Shown: positions 1 to 11,090 of the stretch, piece by piece
Position numbering within the stretch: position 1 is the first letter of the stretch
How the letters are laid out: each line of letters opens with the position of its first letter
Assembly (NCBI RefSeq): GCF_003589595.1
Contig: NW_020654080.1
Coordinates: 10,815,698 to 10,879,697 of the forward strand
Length of the DNA stretch: 64,000 nucleotides
Reading direction: 5' to 3'
Source of the DNA: Hyposmocoma kahamanoa
Taxonomy: Eukaryota; Arthropoda; Insecta; Lepidoptera; Cosmopterigidae
Position numbers and translations under genes: made by a program
Notes under the pieces: model-generated
What the model was told of the DNA's origin: nothing
What the model saw: the letters and a program-made list of their open reading frames with translations, nothing else
Databases searched by the model: none

Positions 1-557
1 CTTACTGCATTTTACGGTGTTAAAGCTCCACATTATCTTAGTTTTATTTATTTATTATTATTATCAGAGGCTAATAACGAAATGTAAGAACGTGTCATTA
101 ATTCCTACAAACAGCAGACGATCGATACATTATGTTGATATGTAAATGAATACCCACTATTTGTTTTCCAGTTAAAGCTTTAAAGCCATTTATTTTTTTT
201 GTAAAAGCCCAGTTGTGACAAGAAACCTCAAGTTTTTGTGTTTTTAATCATTTTGTCGTTACGGAAATCACAAGTAGGTTATAGTTTTTCAATCGCATTA
301 TACTTAATTTTGTACAATAAGTTGTTCTTTCGAAGTCATGAAAAAAACTGATGATTTTAATTTTTACTAGACATATGGAGTTCCCATAAAAACCGTGCGC
401 GACGTGACATCCCCAGCCGTAATCCTCTCTCCTCCGAGTAGATCTAAGCTTAGCATTTGCGCATAATTAGCAAATACAGCAACAATAAAATCCCTGAAGG
501 CAAACTTTCAGTTTCAGAAACTTAAAATAAAGGGAGTTAATATCTATAGCCTTCCAT
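1..557. other. AT-rich stretch, no gene seen
   Basis: Low-complexity T- and A-runs with no open frame of note. A GC-richer patch near 395-440 has no recognisable content. I see no repeat family here that recurs elsewhere in the window. Confidence 0.5.
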
Positions 558-783
558 GCCGCCGCCGTGGCCGAATGGTTACCATGCCGGACTGCCACGC
601 AGAGGTCCCAGGTTCAATTGCCGGGCCGGGAGAAATATTTGTATGGCCCACATTTATTTCTCTCGTGAGTTTGGGTGTAATTTGTGGTTGTCTGTGTGTG
701 TCCATGGCACCCTCGACACAGGGTTAGTTCTAGGGATAGTTCGGGACTATGCTGAGTGTGCGCGTTATAAAAAAATAATAATA
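558..783 (+). repeat. tRNA-derived SINE, copy 1
   Basis: The head resembles a tRNA gene, with an A-box-like tggccgaatgg at 568-578 and a B-box-like ggttcaattgc at 611-621. An unrelated body with a GT-rich stretch follows, and the element ends in an (ATA)-type tail at about 770-783. The same unit recurs on the minus strand at 35268-35469 and 53298-53527, and its tail alone at 57748-57800. The tRNA-like part lacks a credible full cloverleaf, so this is a SINE and not a functional tRNA gene. It directly abuts a LINE remnant on its right. No clear target duplication was found. Confidence 0.85.
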
Positions 784-784
784 A

Positions 785-1110
785 GTTTGCGTGTATGAAG
801 AAATCAGAGTCACCAAACTGTGCTGTATGTGACGTGAATGAGCACGTATATCATATACTGATGAAGTGTGAACGAAACGATTCTCTTAGGTTTGATGTAG
901 CTGCTATGTGTGACCAATATAGACAAGTCTTGGCCTTTCCTCTATCAAGGGAAGCCAAGGTGCTATATAGATTGGCGGAGAGAGGCTTGAAGTTAAGGCA
1001 ACTATAACCTGCTTCAATTATCTCTCTACTTTATTATATAACTAGATGTATAGAGCGGCATAGTCGCATTTTGTGACAAAGCTCTTTAAATAAAGAAAAA
1101 AATCTGGATG
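785..1110 (+). pseudogene. non-LTR retrotransposon ORF2 C-terminus and 3' tail
   Basis: An open frame of about 70 codons (795-1007) carries a CX2CX7HX4C zinc knuckle (C-A-V-C ... H-I-L-M-K-C). This knuckle is typical of the C-terminus of R1/jockey-like LINE ORF2 proteins. A stop codon is followed by a short 3' region with two AATAAA-type signals near 1085 and an A-rich end, as expected for a LINE 3' terminus. No reverse transcriptase domain is present, so this is a 5'-truncated copy. A SINE sits immediately upstream. The exact clade cannot be assigned from this fragment. Confidence 0.7.
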
Positions 1111-1562
1111 AAAAAAAATGGATGTCAACATCTATAATCATTGTCAATTAGACTTTATCTATCTGTGTTACTTATTGGTATTAAAATGATACGTAGGCTT
1201 GTCTATTTTTGATAAGCATGTATTATCAACAACAGCGTATTCTCAAGTGGGTAGTATCTATTCATAAAGGTACATGTATATGATGTTTCGATAACATATG
1301 AGGTTATGTTAATTTTATATGAAAACGTGAAAGCTAAGAAATAGTTACCCCTGGTGTCGTCGTTCTTTATGTATTTAAGGACAGTCAGTGGTAGATACAA
1401 TGAATCTAGGGAATAATGACGACTTAAAAATACGTTTAATTCTAAATGCACTACCTGTAGGTGCCACAACATGCAAAGAAAATAAAAAAGAAAATTTAAG
1501 CAATAACAGGGGGTAAAACAAAAAAATATATTTTAATTAATATTATCACTCGAAACTATAAT
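1111..1562. other. unassigned sequence between two LINE remnants
   Basis: AT-rich with no coding potential I can support. An open frame on the minus strand near 1203-1472 has ordinary AT-rich composition and no recognisable motif. Confidence 0.4.
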
Positions 1563-2270
1563 AGCCAAGGTGCTGGACGGTGTGATTGACATTCAATTGC
1601 GACGGAGTTTGAAGCTAAATGATGCTCAGTTCGGTTTTAGAGCTGGGTTTTCGACTGAAGTGGCTATACTGAATCTCAAGCACATCGTTCAGTACTACAC
1701 GGATAGAAACACGCCTGTCTACGCCTGTTTTTTAGACTTATCGAAGGCTTTTGATTTGGTGGCGTATGACAGGCTGTCGCAGAAGTTAGCGAGTGATACT
1801 GACCTGCCTCCTGAGCTCGGATCGCTATTGAAATACTAGTATGGTAAACAGAGCAATGTCGTAAAGTGGTCAGGATCACTATCGGATGTGTACGGACTGG
1901 AATGTGGTGTGAGGCAGGGCGAGCTGACGCCTCCAACCCTCTTTAGCCTGTACATAAGCCGTCTGATTTGTGTGTTCGGCGATACTCGTGTCGGCTGTTC
2001 GATTGATGGTGTTTTTGTCAACAACATCAGTTACGCGTACGACATGGTGTTGCTGAGCCCATCGATCAGTGCCCTTAGGAAGTTACTAGCGATTTGCCTA
2101 GCATTTGCCTAGCACATGGGCTCAAATATAATGCTACTAAAAGCAAGCCAATGGTGTTTAAACCGAGATTAAAAACATACACCAATGTCCCACCAGTATC
2201 TTTGAATGATAGTGTGCTTTCACGAGTCACTGACTTCAAGTATTTGGGACACTGTATCACCGATTTTTGA
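1563..2270 (+). pseudogene. decayed LINE reverse transcriptase
   Basis: Conceptual translation gives consecutive reverse transcriptase blocks: DAQFGFRAGFSTE (from about 1620), the palm motif CFLDLSKAFD (about 1725-1755), GVRQGELTPPTLF (about 1905-1945), NNISYAYDMVLLSP (about 2020-2060) and FKYLGHCITD near 2235-2265. The catalytic YADD box reads YAYD, so one catalytic aspartate is lost. An in-frame stop sits at about 1838 and another frame break at about 2110. The N-terminal endonuclease and the region after FKYLGH are missing. This is a dead, truncated copy of a non-LTR element whose clade I cannot name with certainty. Confidence 0.85.
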
Positions 2271-2462
2271 TTGTATTTTAATTCTGATTTAATGATTTTA
2301 TAGTTCTGAATCTTGATTTCATAATTTTAACTTATTTTTCATAATTGTTTAGTTTTATAAATTTTTGATGGTAAATTCTAACATTCGTTATTAAGTACTT
2401 TTAGTAACAAGTATTATACATTGAAAATGTCTGAAATAAATGAAATATTATTATTATTATAT
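2271..2462 (+). other. probable 3' UTR and TTA-rich tail of the LINE
   Basis: AT-rich sequence follows the truncated reverse transcriptase and ends in AAATAAATG plus a (TAT)n run at about 2445-2460, the kind of terminus many insect LINEs carry. The coding part appears joined to the tail by an internal deletion. This is inferred from position and tail only. Confidence 0.45.
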
Positions 2463-4410
2463 CTATTTTAGACTCTCGCCTCTCCCAAGGCCTAAAAGAT
2501 TAATTTTGAATTTATTATTATTACATTGAGTAAAGAAAAATAGACATTATGAGTTACGTCCAATCCTTCGTATTTTAGATTTAAAAACAAGCGCGTTGGA
2601 ATGGAACTGAGTTTTTAATCCTTTTCTAAAAGTTTGACGGAGCTAACGTAGAGAGTTTACTGTTAAGAAAAAAGAAAAGTAATTTATTCAGCACAATACA
2701 CATGGAGTACTGTTACGAAACACACGTAAAATATTTCTCGACAAATATAGGATTTATGAGGTTTTCAGTCTAGTGACGATAACATGGCGATCATTTGGAG
2801 AAATTAGGTCTTAATATTTCTACAACAAGCCAAGGATAATAACTAGCATGTCAACCTTCAAATATCGCATTTTTAATAATAAAGTCTGATTTTCTAAAAG
2901 TAAGTTTTGGAAAAGTGACAAAATAGATTTAAAAAAATAACGTACCCGACACCAGTCAGAATGCCATTTGGCAGGTGTTAATTGTTTGAAAAACTGTTAA
3001 TATTCCGTTACTTTCCCAAAAATGTTACTTTTCGAATTTTATCATTGTTATATGTACATATAACAAATGCGATATGTGCATCAAAGGCGTACACTGGACT
3101 AGCCAATTTAAAAAAATCTGATTATAACAATATAATCAACCGGTCGTTAACACTTGTGTGCATCCGGACTTTATGGCTCCACGCAAAGGTGACGATGACG
3201 GTAAAGATATACCACAATAACATTTTACCATAAACCATGGGGTTTAGCTCACGATAGTGATGGATAATTCTATAAGCTGTTGTGTTACGGCTGTTTTGAA
3301 GAGGTGAGAACTACGGAATTCAAGGGAGTGAAACAATAGATATATGCATAAAAAATAATGTGTAATTGATATGAAAGTGTTAGAGTTTAATATATTAGTA
3401 TGAGCGACGTCGTGTAGGTGAAGTTAGTAGAATATGGAGACACGGAGCTGAAGAGCTCTGTCTTGAGGGTTAGAGATCAAGTACAGAAGTGCAGGACCAG
3501 AAGGCAACGAGATTGCCGGTGAGACAGCGGTTGAAGTGTAGGACCAGAGCGCGGCAATTTTGACGATGAGGCATGGGAGACGGCGACGTAGCAGTAGTAG
3601 GTATAGCAAGCAGCAAGTTATACTCAGAGGTGGTGTTCTACACCATCTTGAGCATCAATATCAGTTGCTCCTGAGGCGCGTTCCAGATTTAGCGTCAGGA
3701 AGTTGAAAAACTTGATATCCAGTCCGTACGTTAGCGCGGTCTAGGTGCAAATGTAGGGCTCCGCGGACCTTTTGGCTTTGAAATTGTACAATAGGAGATC
3801 AAATATATGAGAACCTAGTTCAATTAGGTACCTGAACTAGAATGAGCATCGAAATTGGAATTGGGAACCTTCAGTTTCAATGAAGGGGCCAAAAATGACA
3901 TCTGCCAAGGGCGAAAACGCTTCTGCCAAGATCGCAAATCAGAAAAAAGTTCATAAACGAAGTAGTTCATAAGATAGTCTACGGAAGAATAGATTAAAGA
4001 AGAGTAACGGATCTGTTACTTAACGTCAGCAAAGATTCCGATTCAGATTTCCTGACCAGTGCGATGCGCACAGGTCAGTAAATCAGGCTTGAAAAGTGAG
4101 TCGGTCAATGTGAGAACAAAAAGCTTATAAAGGGGAATTGAAGTGTTTTAGTATAGTAAATAACAGTGTAGGAATCACGAAAACTAATGAACGCGTGATG
4201 AGAGAAATAAACATGATAGAAACCGCGGTTTCACACTACAAAGCTTTTTAGTAACTGTATGACAAGTTTCAGGGATTTGTATTCCGAAATGCGAGGAACG
4301 TAAGTTTAACAAAGTGGAAACTAGAACGGTTTTGGTTATAGCTGCGATACATAATACCGCGGCTTTTATAATAAACTAAAAACTTGACTAGTGTGTATTA
4401 ATGTGGCTGG
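2463..4410. other. unassigned 1.9 kb
   Basis: No gene or known repeat recognised. Part of the segment (about 3400-4200) is markedly purine-rich on the plus strand and GC-richer than its surroundings. It contains a near-repeat of gaagtgyaggaccaga at about 3487 and 3534. It could be an old LTR or DNA transposon, but I see no terminal repeats or coding motifs. Confidence 0.35.
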
Positions 4411-4763
4411 TAGTAGCAATATAGCCTTCAGTAACAATACAGCTTCTTGAGTAAGGGTTGGTCCAGGCAAGTACTGCCACCTTACATATTTCTGCCGCCG
4501 ACCAGTAATGTCAGCATTAATGCGTTCCGATTTTGTAAGGGTACTGGTGAAATTACAGGCACATGGGACTTGTCAAATAATATCTCAGGGTGACGGGCGC
4601 AGTGGCGGAACCTCTCAGATCTTTGCGATTTAAAGCTCTGAGTGGCACTGCAACTGCTATGGACAGGAGTGTAGCTTACCATCAGGCGTACGACTCGTTC
4701 ATCCCGTCACTTGATATTATAAAGAAATAAAAGAAATGGTAGTGCGTTCAAAGCGAAACTCGC
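4411..4763 (+). repeat. family A interspersed repeat, copy 1
   Basis: Shares the family blocks tactgccaccttac, ggtgaaattacaggcacatgg, ctcagggtgacgggcgcagt, gatttaaagctctgagtggc and cccgtcacttgatattataaa in order. The 3' end continues into aaagaaataaaagaaatgg and a short GC-richer tail (caaagcgaaactcg). The minus-strand copy at 40663-40972 shares this extension, so the true 3' end of the family may lie beyond the usual truncation point. No protein is encoded. Confidence 0.85.
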
Positions 4764-5849
4764 GTGCAATAACGACAAAGCGAAAAAGATGTTACGCATT
4801 TCGCGTAATGCGATTTATCGTGTCGATACCCAGTTATCGAAGGTAAGGAAAATTTAAGGAGTTACCTTAAAACTTTGTTGCGTACCGTGTGCCACACGCT
4901 CTTCTCAAATACACTCGAGTTCCCAATCGTTCTACCAACAAGCAACGTAAACTAACTTTTTTATTCGCTATATATTCTATTAAAGCTTACTTTTATTTAT
5001 TAAATCGAACACACATTTGTAACATTTGATAATGATTTATGTACATCATATTAATTTAAAATTGTGTGTAAAGTAGGATTTACCTATGGTGCAAGCTGTG
5101 CAGCACACACGGGCTTAGAGACTTAGGAGACACAGAGCGCCGCTCGCGACACCTTCAAAGAGCCTGCGTTTCTATTACTTCCCAATGTCATTTAGAATTG
5201 TATCCACCATTTGCACCCGAATTTCTGATCACTGGAGAAAATATTCCATTTTGATCTCATGATAACCTACTAGAGGGCGCAAGGGTATTGATTGCACCCG
5301 GGCCTGCGCTGTGTAGGTACAAGTTTTGTTTCGTAACTGTATTATCACTGTACAAAGTGGTGTAGTTGGTTGCAAACCTTTAAACAGGTTGATTTTCCAA
5401 GTAATAAGCAATTAACAATCCACCATTGCACGACTGTACACTGTCAAGGTAATCGGCGTTGCGTGCCTGAAGCCCTGGAAACTTACGCCCGTACTCTGAG
5501 TCTTTTATTGCAATTCTTTGATATGTCAGTGTTATTTATTTTTATTAAGAGTATCGAACTCTCGTGTGTGAACTTAGAAGGCTAGAGGTTCTTCTTAACC
5601 GAAGATCAAAAAGATGCATTGTTTGGTGTTGTCTTATAATCAGCTGTAGGGTTATCAATCTGTTCTTTCAGGCTCTCCTAGGTCGACGGCGTAATAATTA
5701 GCTCTTTGTGGCGCCAGATCTATAACCTTAGTAAAACACGTTGGACATATAGTCCTACTCATGTTTTACCACGGTGCTCAGTGTGTTCCATAACAAACAT
5801 TACAAATCTATTTAGTAAAATTTTTAATGGGCATATACGAGTCTTTCGA
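4764..5849. other. unassigned 1.1 kb with GC-richer middle
   Basis: No gene recognised. The segment around 5090-5320 is GC-richer and includes gcgccgctcgcgacacc and gattgcacccgggcctgcg. It looks like a mobile-element remnant in composition, but no terminal repeat or coding motif supports that. The open frame at 5370-5585 has no recognisable domain. Confidence 0.35.
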
Positions 5850-6024
5850 GATGACAATTAATGCAACACATTGATGTAACATTTTTTTATTAATATTAAA
5901 AACTTGGCTTTTTTAATTTGAATTTTTTCCTATTTTGTACTTAAAGTTCCAACAAATAGTGACCTTTAATTGACAATTATCGTTTATTCAGCAATAGTTA
6001 CAAAAGATGAAAGAAAATTAGTAG

Positions 6025-6633
6025 CTATCGAGTGAGACCTTTTGCCGAGATGACTTCTGCAATTCTTCGTGGCAGGTTTTGAATGAGGTTTGTAGATTTC
6101 TTGGATAAATACGCTGTAATAGCGTATACGGGCGTAATAACAGTTTTAAGCTTTTGAATATTCTGTGGGGCTGGATGTACAGCTCTAATACATCGTTTTA
6201 GAATGTTCCATGTGCTCTATGGGATTGAGGTCAGCACTTAGTGCTGGCCAATCTAAACGTCGAAACTCGACCTCTGGCATAAATTCTTTATCTACTCGAT
6301 GTGCTCGAGCACTATTGTTTACGAGGACAGGAGCTACACCGGTGACGGCTAGTGCTGGCTGTGCATGAGAAATTTGTGCACTGTGAGAGCCACTTTCAAT
6401 GAAAGCTAATTACGTATATCTTTGAAAGTTACGCCCGTCCAAAACACAACGGATCCTTCACTGTACGGTGTAACCTCTTCGAAGTGTACGTCTGTATCAG
6501 GGTGGTTGCGAATATCATCATCCGCATCGGCGGATACTCTGTATAAATTTAAAATATCCGTACCGCATGAGCATCCGCTACGATGTCGGTCTTCTCCAAG
6601 CAAAGAGATTCGGGCTTCATCAGAAAATCAAAT
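6025..6633 (-). pseudogene. Tc1-like transposase, catalytic domain
   Basis: The minus-strand translation shows the Tc1 DDE blocks in order: FSDEARISLLGEDRH (first catalytic D, at about 6625), GSVVFWTGVTF (near 6435), NNSARAHRVDKEF at the second catalytic position where the usual DN reads NN (near 6310), and RRLDWPALSADLNPIEH (near 6240, carrying the catalytic glutamate). The C-terminus LPRRIAEVISAKGLTR ends at a stop at 6025-6027. In-frame stops occur near 6406 and in the C-terminal third. Spacing from the second to the third catalytic residue is about 33-34, matching DD34E. The N-terminal half lies beyond an inserted repeat, at 7271-7579. Confidence 0.85.
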
Positions 6634-7268
6634 CAGCTTTTAGTAGCAGTAGAGCTTCTTATGAAAGAGTTCCTCCAAGGAAGTACTGTCACTTTACCTG
6701 TTTATGCCGTTAAACAGTAATGTTCCTTTCGGACCTTTGGTAGTTCGTAGAAGGATTTCGTTAAATATGTGGTATGGATGAGATAACATGTATGTGGTGT
6801 TGGTTCAATCAATCAGCTTATTGCAGTCCACTGCTACTAAGCCTCCCCTAGCGTACCCCATAGTGCCCGATCATCCGTTTTCCGCATCCAACCAATACCC
6901 GCGACCTTCTTCAGATCGTCGGTCCATCTTGCAGCGGGCCGTCCTTTGTTATGTTTGCCGAGACATGGTCTCTACTCGAGAACTCTTAGGTGTTGGTTGA
7001 TTGGTTCAAAATAGAACCCCCGGACTACGTAATGTGCCAGTTACGAGCGTTTAGTTACAAAAGATCTGGTGCCTTCGCAACAGATCTTACTGCTTATTGC
7101 GTTCCGGGTTGGAAGGATACGGGTGCTGGTGAAATTACAGGCACATGGCACTTGTCAGCATATGACTCAGGGTGGCAGTACCCCTTAGATTTTTGCGATT
7201 CAAGGCTCTGAGTGGCACTGCAATTGCTACAGGCATCGTTTACCACCTGGCGCACTTGATATCATAAC
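6632..7268 (+). repeat. family A interspersed repeat, copy 2, interrupted
   Basis: The left part (about 6637-6722) matches the family 5' region (tagtagcagtagagcttctt). The right part (about 7086-7268) matches from ttactgc..gcgttccgg to the 3' end. The intervening 360 bp are foreign and include an RTE fragment. The octamer AAAATCAA flanks the unit at 6624-6631 and 7269-7276 and is a candidate target-site duplication. The element interrupts a Tc1-like transposase gene. Confidence 0.75.
6795..6975 (-). pseudogene. RTE-like LINE ORF C-terminus
   Basis: The minus-strand translation reads GRPAARWTDDLKKVAGIGW, then MRKTDDRALWGTLGEA, then two stops and QWTAIS. The RWTDDL..VAG..WMR..DR..W..LGEA..QQWT pattern is the C-terminal signature of RTE-type endonuclease/reverse transcriptases that are abundant in Lepidoptera. 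Only about 60 codons are present, embedded in the family A copy. Confidence 0.8.
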
Positions 7269-7270
7269 AA

Positions 7271-7579
7271 AATCAATGCCTACCCTAGTTAGTCTACAGG
7301 GCTGCACGTCGCTTAATTTTGGGCCAATCTCAACCTTGCTATTAAAAAAATTAAATATCTTTTTCGAGATTGTTTTTGATGTTTGTGCAGGTAGACTTCC
7401 GATTTCGTGAAGCTTGGTTCACAATATATCGGTCGTCTGTAGTCCAGTACACCGTTTTCTTGTCGATCCCGGTCTCCTTTTGAATAAGCCGTTCTCTTGA
7501 GATCGCGTCCAAGTCCTCTGAATCGGAGAACGACTGATACAAACGGTTCCGACACAACATTTTGTAATGCCATCTTCAA
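7271..7579 (-). pseudogene. Tc1-like transposase, N-terminal DNA-binding part
   Basis: The minus-strand translation contains WTTDDRYIVNQASRNRKST (near 7400-7450). This is the linker after the first helix-turn-helix that is characteristic of Tc1-like transposases. IGPKLSD, the start of the GPKL segment, follows after frame breaks. Upstream residues resemble the TGS-linker region. It sits on the same strand as the catalytic part at 6025-6633, and together they form one split transposase. The open frames of 88 and 69 codons here overlap in different frames, so the gene is frameshifted. Confidence 0.65.
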
Positions 7580-7627
7580 GAAGAGTCACTATATTACCGA
7601 TTTATTGTTTTGTATGGCATAGTACGG

Positions 7628-8695
7628 TCAAAGTCAAAGTCAAATAATCATATATTCCATAGGCAAAATTTTTACACTTGAAAACGTAATTTTTTAAGCT
7701 ACTGCTCGTTCGCTAGGCTGACCTCCCTGAGAATAACGAGCAAGAAACTCTAGGGATTGCTTTTTTCAAATAAACTTAAATGCCATGGAATACACTTTGA
7801 ATCGTAATTGTGTGGAATCTAAACTCGTGTTGTCTTTCTATACATCTTTATCTAAAACATACTCTTCAATTTTGTAATATGACTTTTCAATTAAAATACT
7901 GTTAACGTGAGTTTTAAACTTAGGAAATGATAATCTTAATAAATGCTCTAAATCTTATTGTGAAAACGAATACGTTCCCCATAAAAGAATCGCTTAAACG
8001 AAATCGTGGTACCATGAGTTTGGACTTAGTTCTAAGGTTAATATTATGGATATCATCTTTCTTAATAAAGTTATGAATATTTTTACGGATATACAAAATA
8101 TTTGAGTAAATGTGCTGTAATGCCACACAATACCAGTCTCTTTAAACTTTTCTCTGAGAGAAACCCAAGAACCTAAACGTACAACGAATCGCTCGTTTTT
8201 GCAACACAAATATGGTTTATATATCTGCCACTTTACCCCACATGAGAATCCCGTAGGACATTTTTAGTTACTATGGAAGTAACTAAAGTAAACTAGTCTA
8301 GCAGTAGCAACATCGGTAAGCTCACGTATTCTACGGTCTGCGTATGCAGCAGAGCTCAATATACTGGCTAAGGTAGATATAGTGGAAACCATTGAAGTTT
8401 ACTATCAAAGATCACTCCCAAAAAGACATCTTTATTAACAAGGTCTAACTCTCCATTTATTTCTATGATTGGACTAGTTGATTTTACATTAGGTAGTCCA
8501 AATTTAACACACTTTGTCTTCTTGGCATTGAGCAATAAATTGTTAGCATTAAACCAATAACTACCTTTGAGAGGGCATCGTTAATATTGTCATAGTTAAC
8601 GTGATGTCTGTCTATTTTAAAAATCAAGGATGTGTCGTCAGCAAACAATACTATTTCGCAAAGGTTCTTAACAAAGAATGGTATAAAATTTGTCA
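7628..8695 (-). pseudogene. jockey-like LINE, C-terminal RT half and 3' end
   Basis: The minus-strand translation begins near 8695 with FFVKNLCEIVLFADDTSLIF, including the FADD catalytic box. It continues through LGVIFDSKLQW, then AYADRRIRELTDVATARLVY, and ends near 8000 with NIHNFIKKDDIHNINLRTK and SFMG. The frame breaks several times. The 3' region ends in the direct repeat of aaagtc seen (as complement) at 7628-7645, typical of lepidopteran LINE tails. The endonuclease and N-terminal RT are missing, so this is a 5'-truncated dead copy. Related tails occur at 45133, 47876, 54320 and 58124. Confidence 0.85.
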
Positions 8696-9126
8696 CGAAA
8701 AACTTTTTTTGTCTACTACACCAGAACCTAGCATAGATGAGGTTGTAAAACAGAACCTTTTGATAATTATTTTTTATTATTTGCTACTTCACGCATAATC
8801 AAATAATTTGGTATGATCAGTCGCAAGAAGATATTCACGATTCCATAATGGAGTACTATTTGATGTTTTGTCTCTGGCGGTAATGATACTGAATTTGTTT
8901 TTTTTTTTCTATAAATGTGTGACGAAAACCGAATTTAATAATAGTTTTTGGGGTTTACATTAGAGTTTCATTAATCGTTATAGTATAATTACTAGCCATT
9001 TTTTTGTTTTGTTTAAACATTTTGGGACCGCCCAGTATCGGTAATAAAGTTGATTGATACATTTAGGTCACGTTTATTTATTTATTTAAAATTGACAGTT
9101 TGATCTTGTTAGTTGTTTTGGTACAA
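8696..9126. other. AT-rich, no gene seen
   Basis: Low-complexity T-runs and no coding or repeat signature. The short open frame at 8601-8798 is the antisense of the LINE plus flanking sequence. Confidence 0.45.
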
Positions 9127-9171
9127 AAACAAATAATCTATTAAAAATACCTTTTAATAGATTATTTGTTT
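9127..9171. repeat. perfect 20 bp inverted repeat (hairpin)
   Basis: The left arm (9127-9146) and right arm (9152-9171) are exact reverse complements around a 5 nt spacer (atacc). The stem is AT-rich and reads aataatctattaaaa towards the loop. It could be a small foldback element or a cruciform-prone site. It is shorter and more AT-rich than a typical microRNA precursor. Confidence 0.9.
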
Positions 9172-10499
9172 ACGTGCAAAAAGGGGTATCTAAGAAAAGT
9201 ATGATTTTTAGTAATAATTATAAATAATGATTTTCAGTATTATAAATATTCGTACAAATAAACTAATGATTAACAACTACAACAATATATATATTACTAT
9301 CAATTTCACATAATATATTTGGACAGAAGATGTAAGTAATATTATACATTTATTTATGTCGCCTTTACGCACAATTGCACAAAACAAAGTTAATTTACAT
9401 TTAGAAAGTTTAAATATTATATTGATACCGTACCTAAACAGAAAAATATATTATTGTAAAATAAAAATATTAATTACGCATATCCTTAGCGAGATAAACA
9501 TAACATAATACAAAAATGTACTAATTTTTTCGGATTAGTCAAAAATTCTTTTCTCCGCAGAACCAATTCACGTCAGTGGCATTCCTTAGTTGACGAATTC
9601 CTCAGAAAGCGCTGACGCAGCATGATGGTGCGATTTTCTGTTGATATAGGAACAAAATCAGCTTTCACAATGATCTCAGAATAGGGAACAATCTGTCAAA
9701 TCATTATGAAAACCAGTTTCGTAATTCCTTTTGCTTGATTTACTTGATTTCTTGTAACTTCTATCGGAAACACTTGGTGTCTTCGTTCTTGATCTTCATT
9801 CTTGTTACTTCTGAGTTTATTTCTTTGTAAATGAAATAGCATACTAAAATTACAGGGCGAATAATGTGCAAATATACACATTTTTGTAATGGGGAACATT
9901 GGTTTCAAGATCTTGCCTACTCAGATTGTGCATTAGTATTTATATCGTTTGATTTCTATCACGTTATTTAAAGTTAGTTTCACGAAGTATACTAACACTA
10001 TTACTTTTGAACCAAATGGGACCACTCAATATTGGAATCACAAGAATTTAAAACATTGTCTCTGTATCGCCAGTATGAGTGGATTTGTCATCACTAGATT
10101 GGGTGAGGTATGCAGGAATGGGATGTGACGCTGGGACGCGCCCGTTAGCGCTCTACATGACATCATGCAGAATATTGCTGACTCAGGTCGCGGCAATGCG
10201 CCTTTCCTCCGCTAATTGTTCGCCATCTGTAACATATGACGTTATTCGGTTTAGCTAGCACTTTACAATGTGATTGAACTTGGTACATTTCCGCAGACGA
10301 GAGGAATTCTTCTTTAAAAATAATCACTCTATCAAAAATTTTTGATGGTTTCCCAATTGTTGCTTTCTCATCCGGCTTGTATTAATATTGGGAAATCAAC
10401 AGCCTTTTGTCTTTAAGTAGGTGTCGATATCCGCAGTGCGACTAAGATTATGCATTAACAAATTCATTGGACCTAATTAAGACAGCTATTGCGTTTACT
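9172..10499. other. AT-rich non-coding stretch, no repeat seen
   Basis: No gene, SINE, family A copy or LINE motif recognised. This is the left edge of the long repeat-free block. The minus-strand open frame at 9696-9908 has no known domain. Confidence 0.45.
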
Positions 10500-11090
10500 T
10501 AAGGCTGACTAAAATGGCAATAAACGAAGGCGTCAGGGCCGGGGGCGCAGCTCACCCACACGAGCACCGTCCGCACCAGCACTAATTAGGCGAGGCGGGA
10601 GCCCGCCACAAATGGTGCGAATAAGCACCTCCGGCCTTGTTGGGGCGGCCGCGCGGGAGTAGCGGCGCCAGTACAATTATTCCGCCAAATCGGTACTTAT
10701 TGTATACGGCGTCTAGTTCTAATTTGTGTGAGTTGGTTGGCGGAATGTTTTCTTATGGGCTCAAAAATTGCGTGAATGTGTATGGTACTAAGTACCTATT
10801 TTTGTGTTAACTGGATGAAGATGGAAAGCGTAGGTAGGATGTATAACTCAAGGGCTAAAATGAATGGCGATACCGGTTTACTCTAATGTAACCTTCATTG
10901 ATTGGAATTGGGCATATGGTGTTGAGTTGAGATCTCGAAGATATTTATATCGTACTAGACAGTGGTGGGTAGTTTGGTAGGTGGCATGGCTGCAGGTGGT
11001 GCGTGACGTCACATCCGGCGGACAGCGCGGGCGTACTATGTGGGCCACACGTGGCATCCCCCGCGCGGCCCTTCGCACCCACTAACTCTT
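10500..11090. promoter_or_regulatory. GC-rich island with CRE and E-box
   Basis: Two GC-rich patches (about 10530-10680 and 10985-11080) stand out in AT-rich surroundings. The first includes a homeodomain-type actaattaggc near 10580. The second has a perfect CRE palindrome TGACGTCA at 11004-11011 and the E-box CACGTG at 11048-11053. No long open frame follows a plausible start. The regulatory reading is inferred from composition and motif density. Confidence 0.35.

Larger units (their letters stand above)
5850..7600 (-). mobile_element. Tc1-like DNA transposon, decayed and interrupted
   Basis: Two minus-strand transposase parts (7271-7579 N-terminal, 6025-6633 catalytic) are collinear. They are separated by a family A repeat at 6632-7268 that carries an RTE fragment. 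The outer bounds are approximate because I could not identify terminal inverted repeats. Family knowledge: Tc1 elements are cut-and-paste transposons that insert at TA. This copy has stops and at least one substituted catalytic residue, so it cannot make active transposase. Confidence 0.75.

Noticed and set aside
558..630. Possible functional tRNA gene
   Set aside because: A- and B-box-like blocks are present, but the stem pairing is poor and the same unit recurs with a non-tRNA body and tail. It is a SINE head.
3400..4200. Possible LTR retrotransposon LTR
   Set aside because: Purine-rich and unusual, but no paired terminal repeats, primer site or coding motif could be found.
6788..7000. Plus-strand open frame over the RTE fragment
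   Set aside because: It is the antisense of a recognisable RTE C-terminus.
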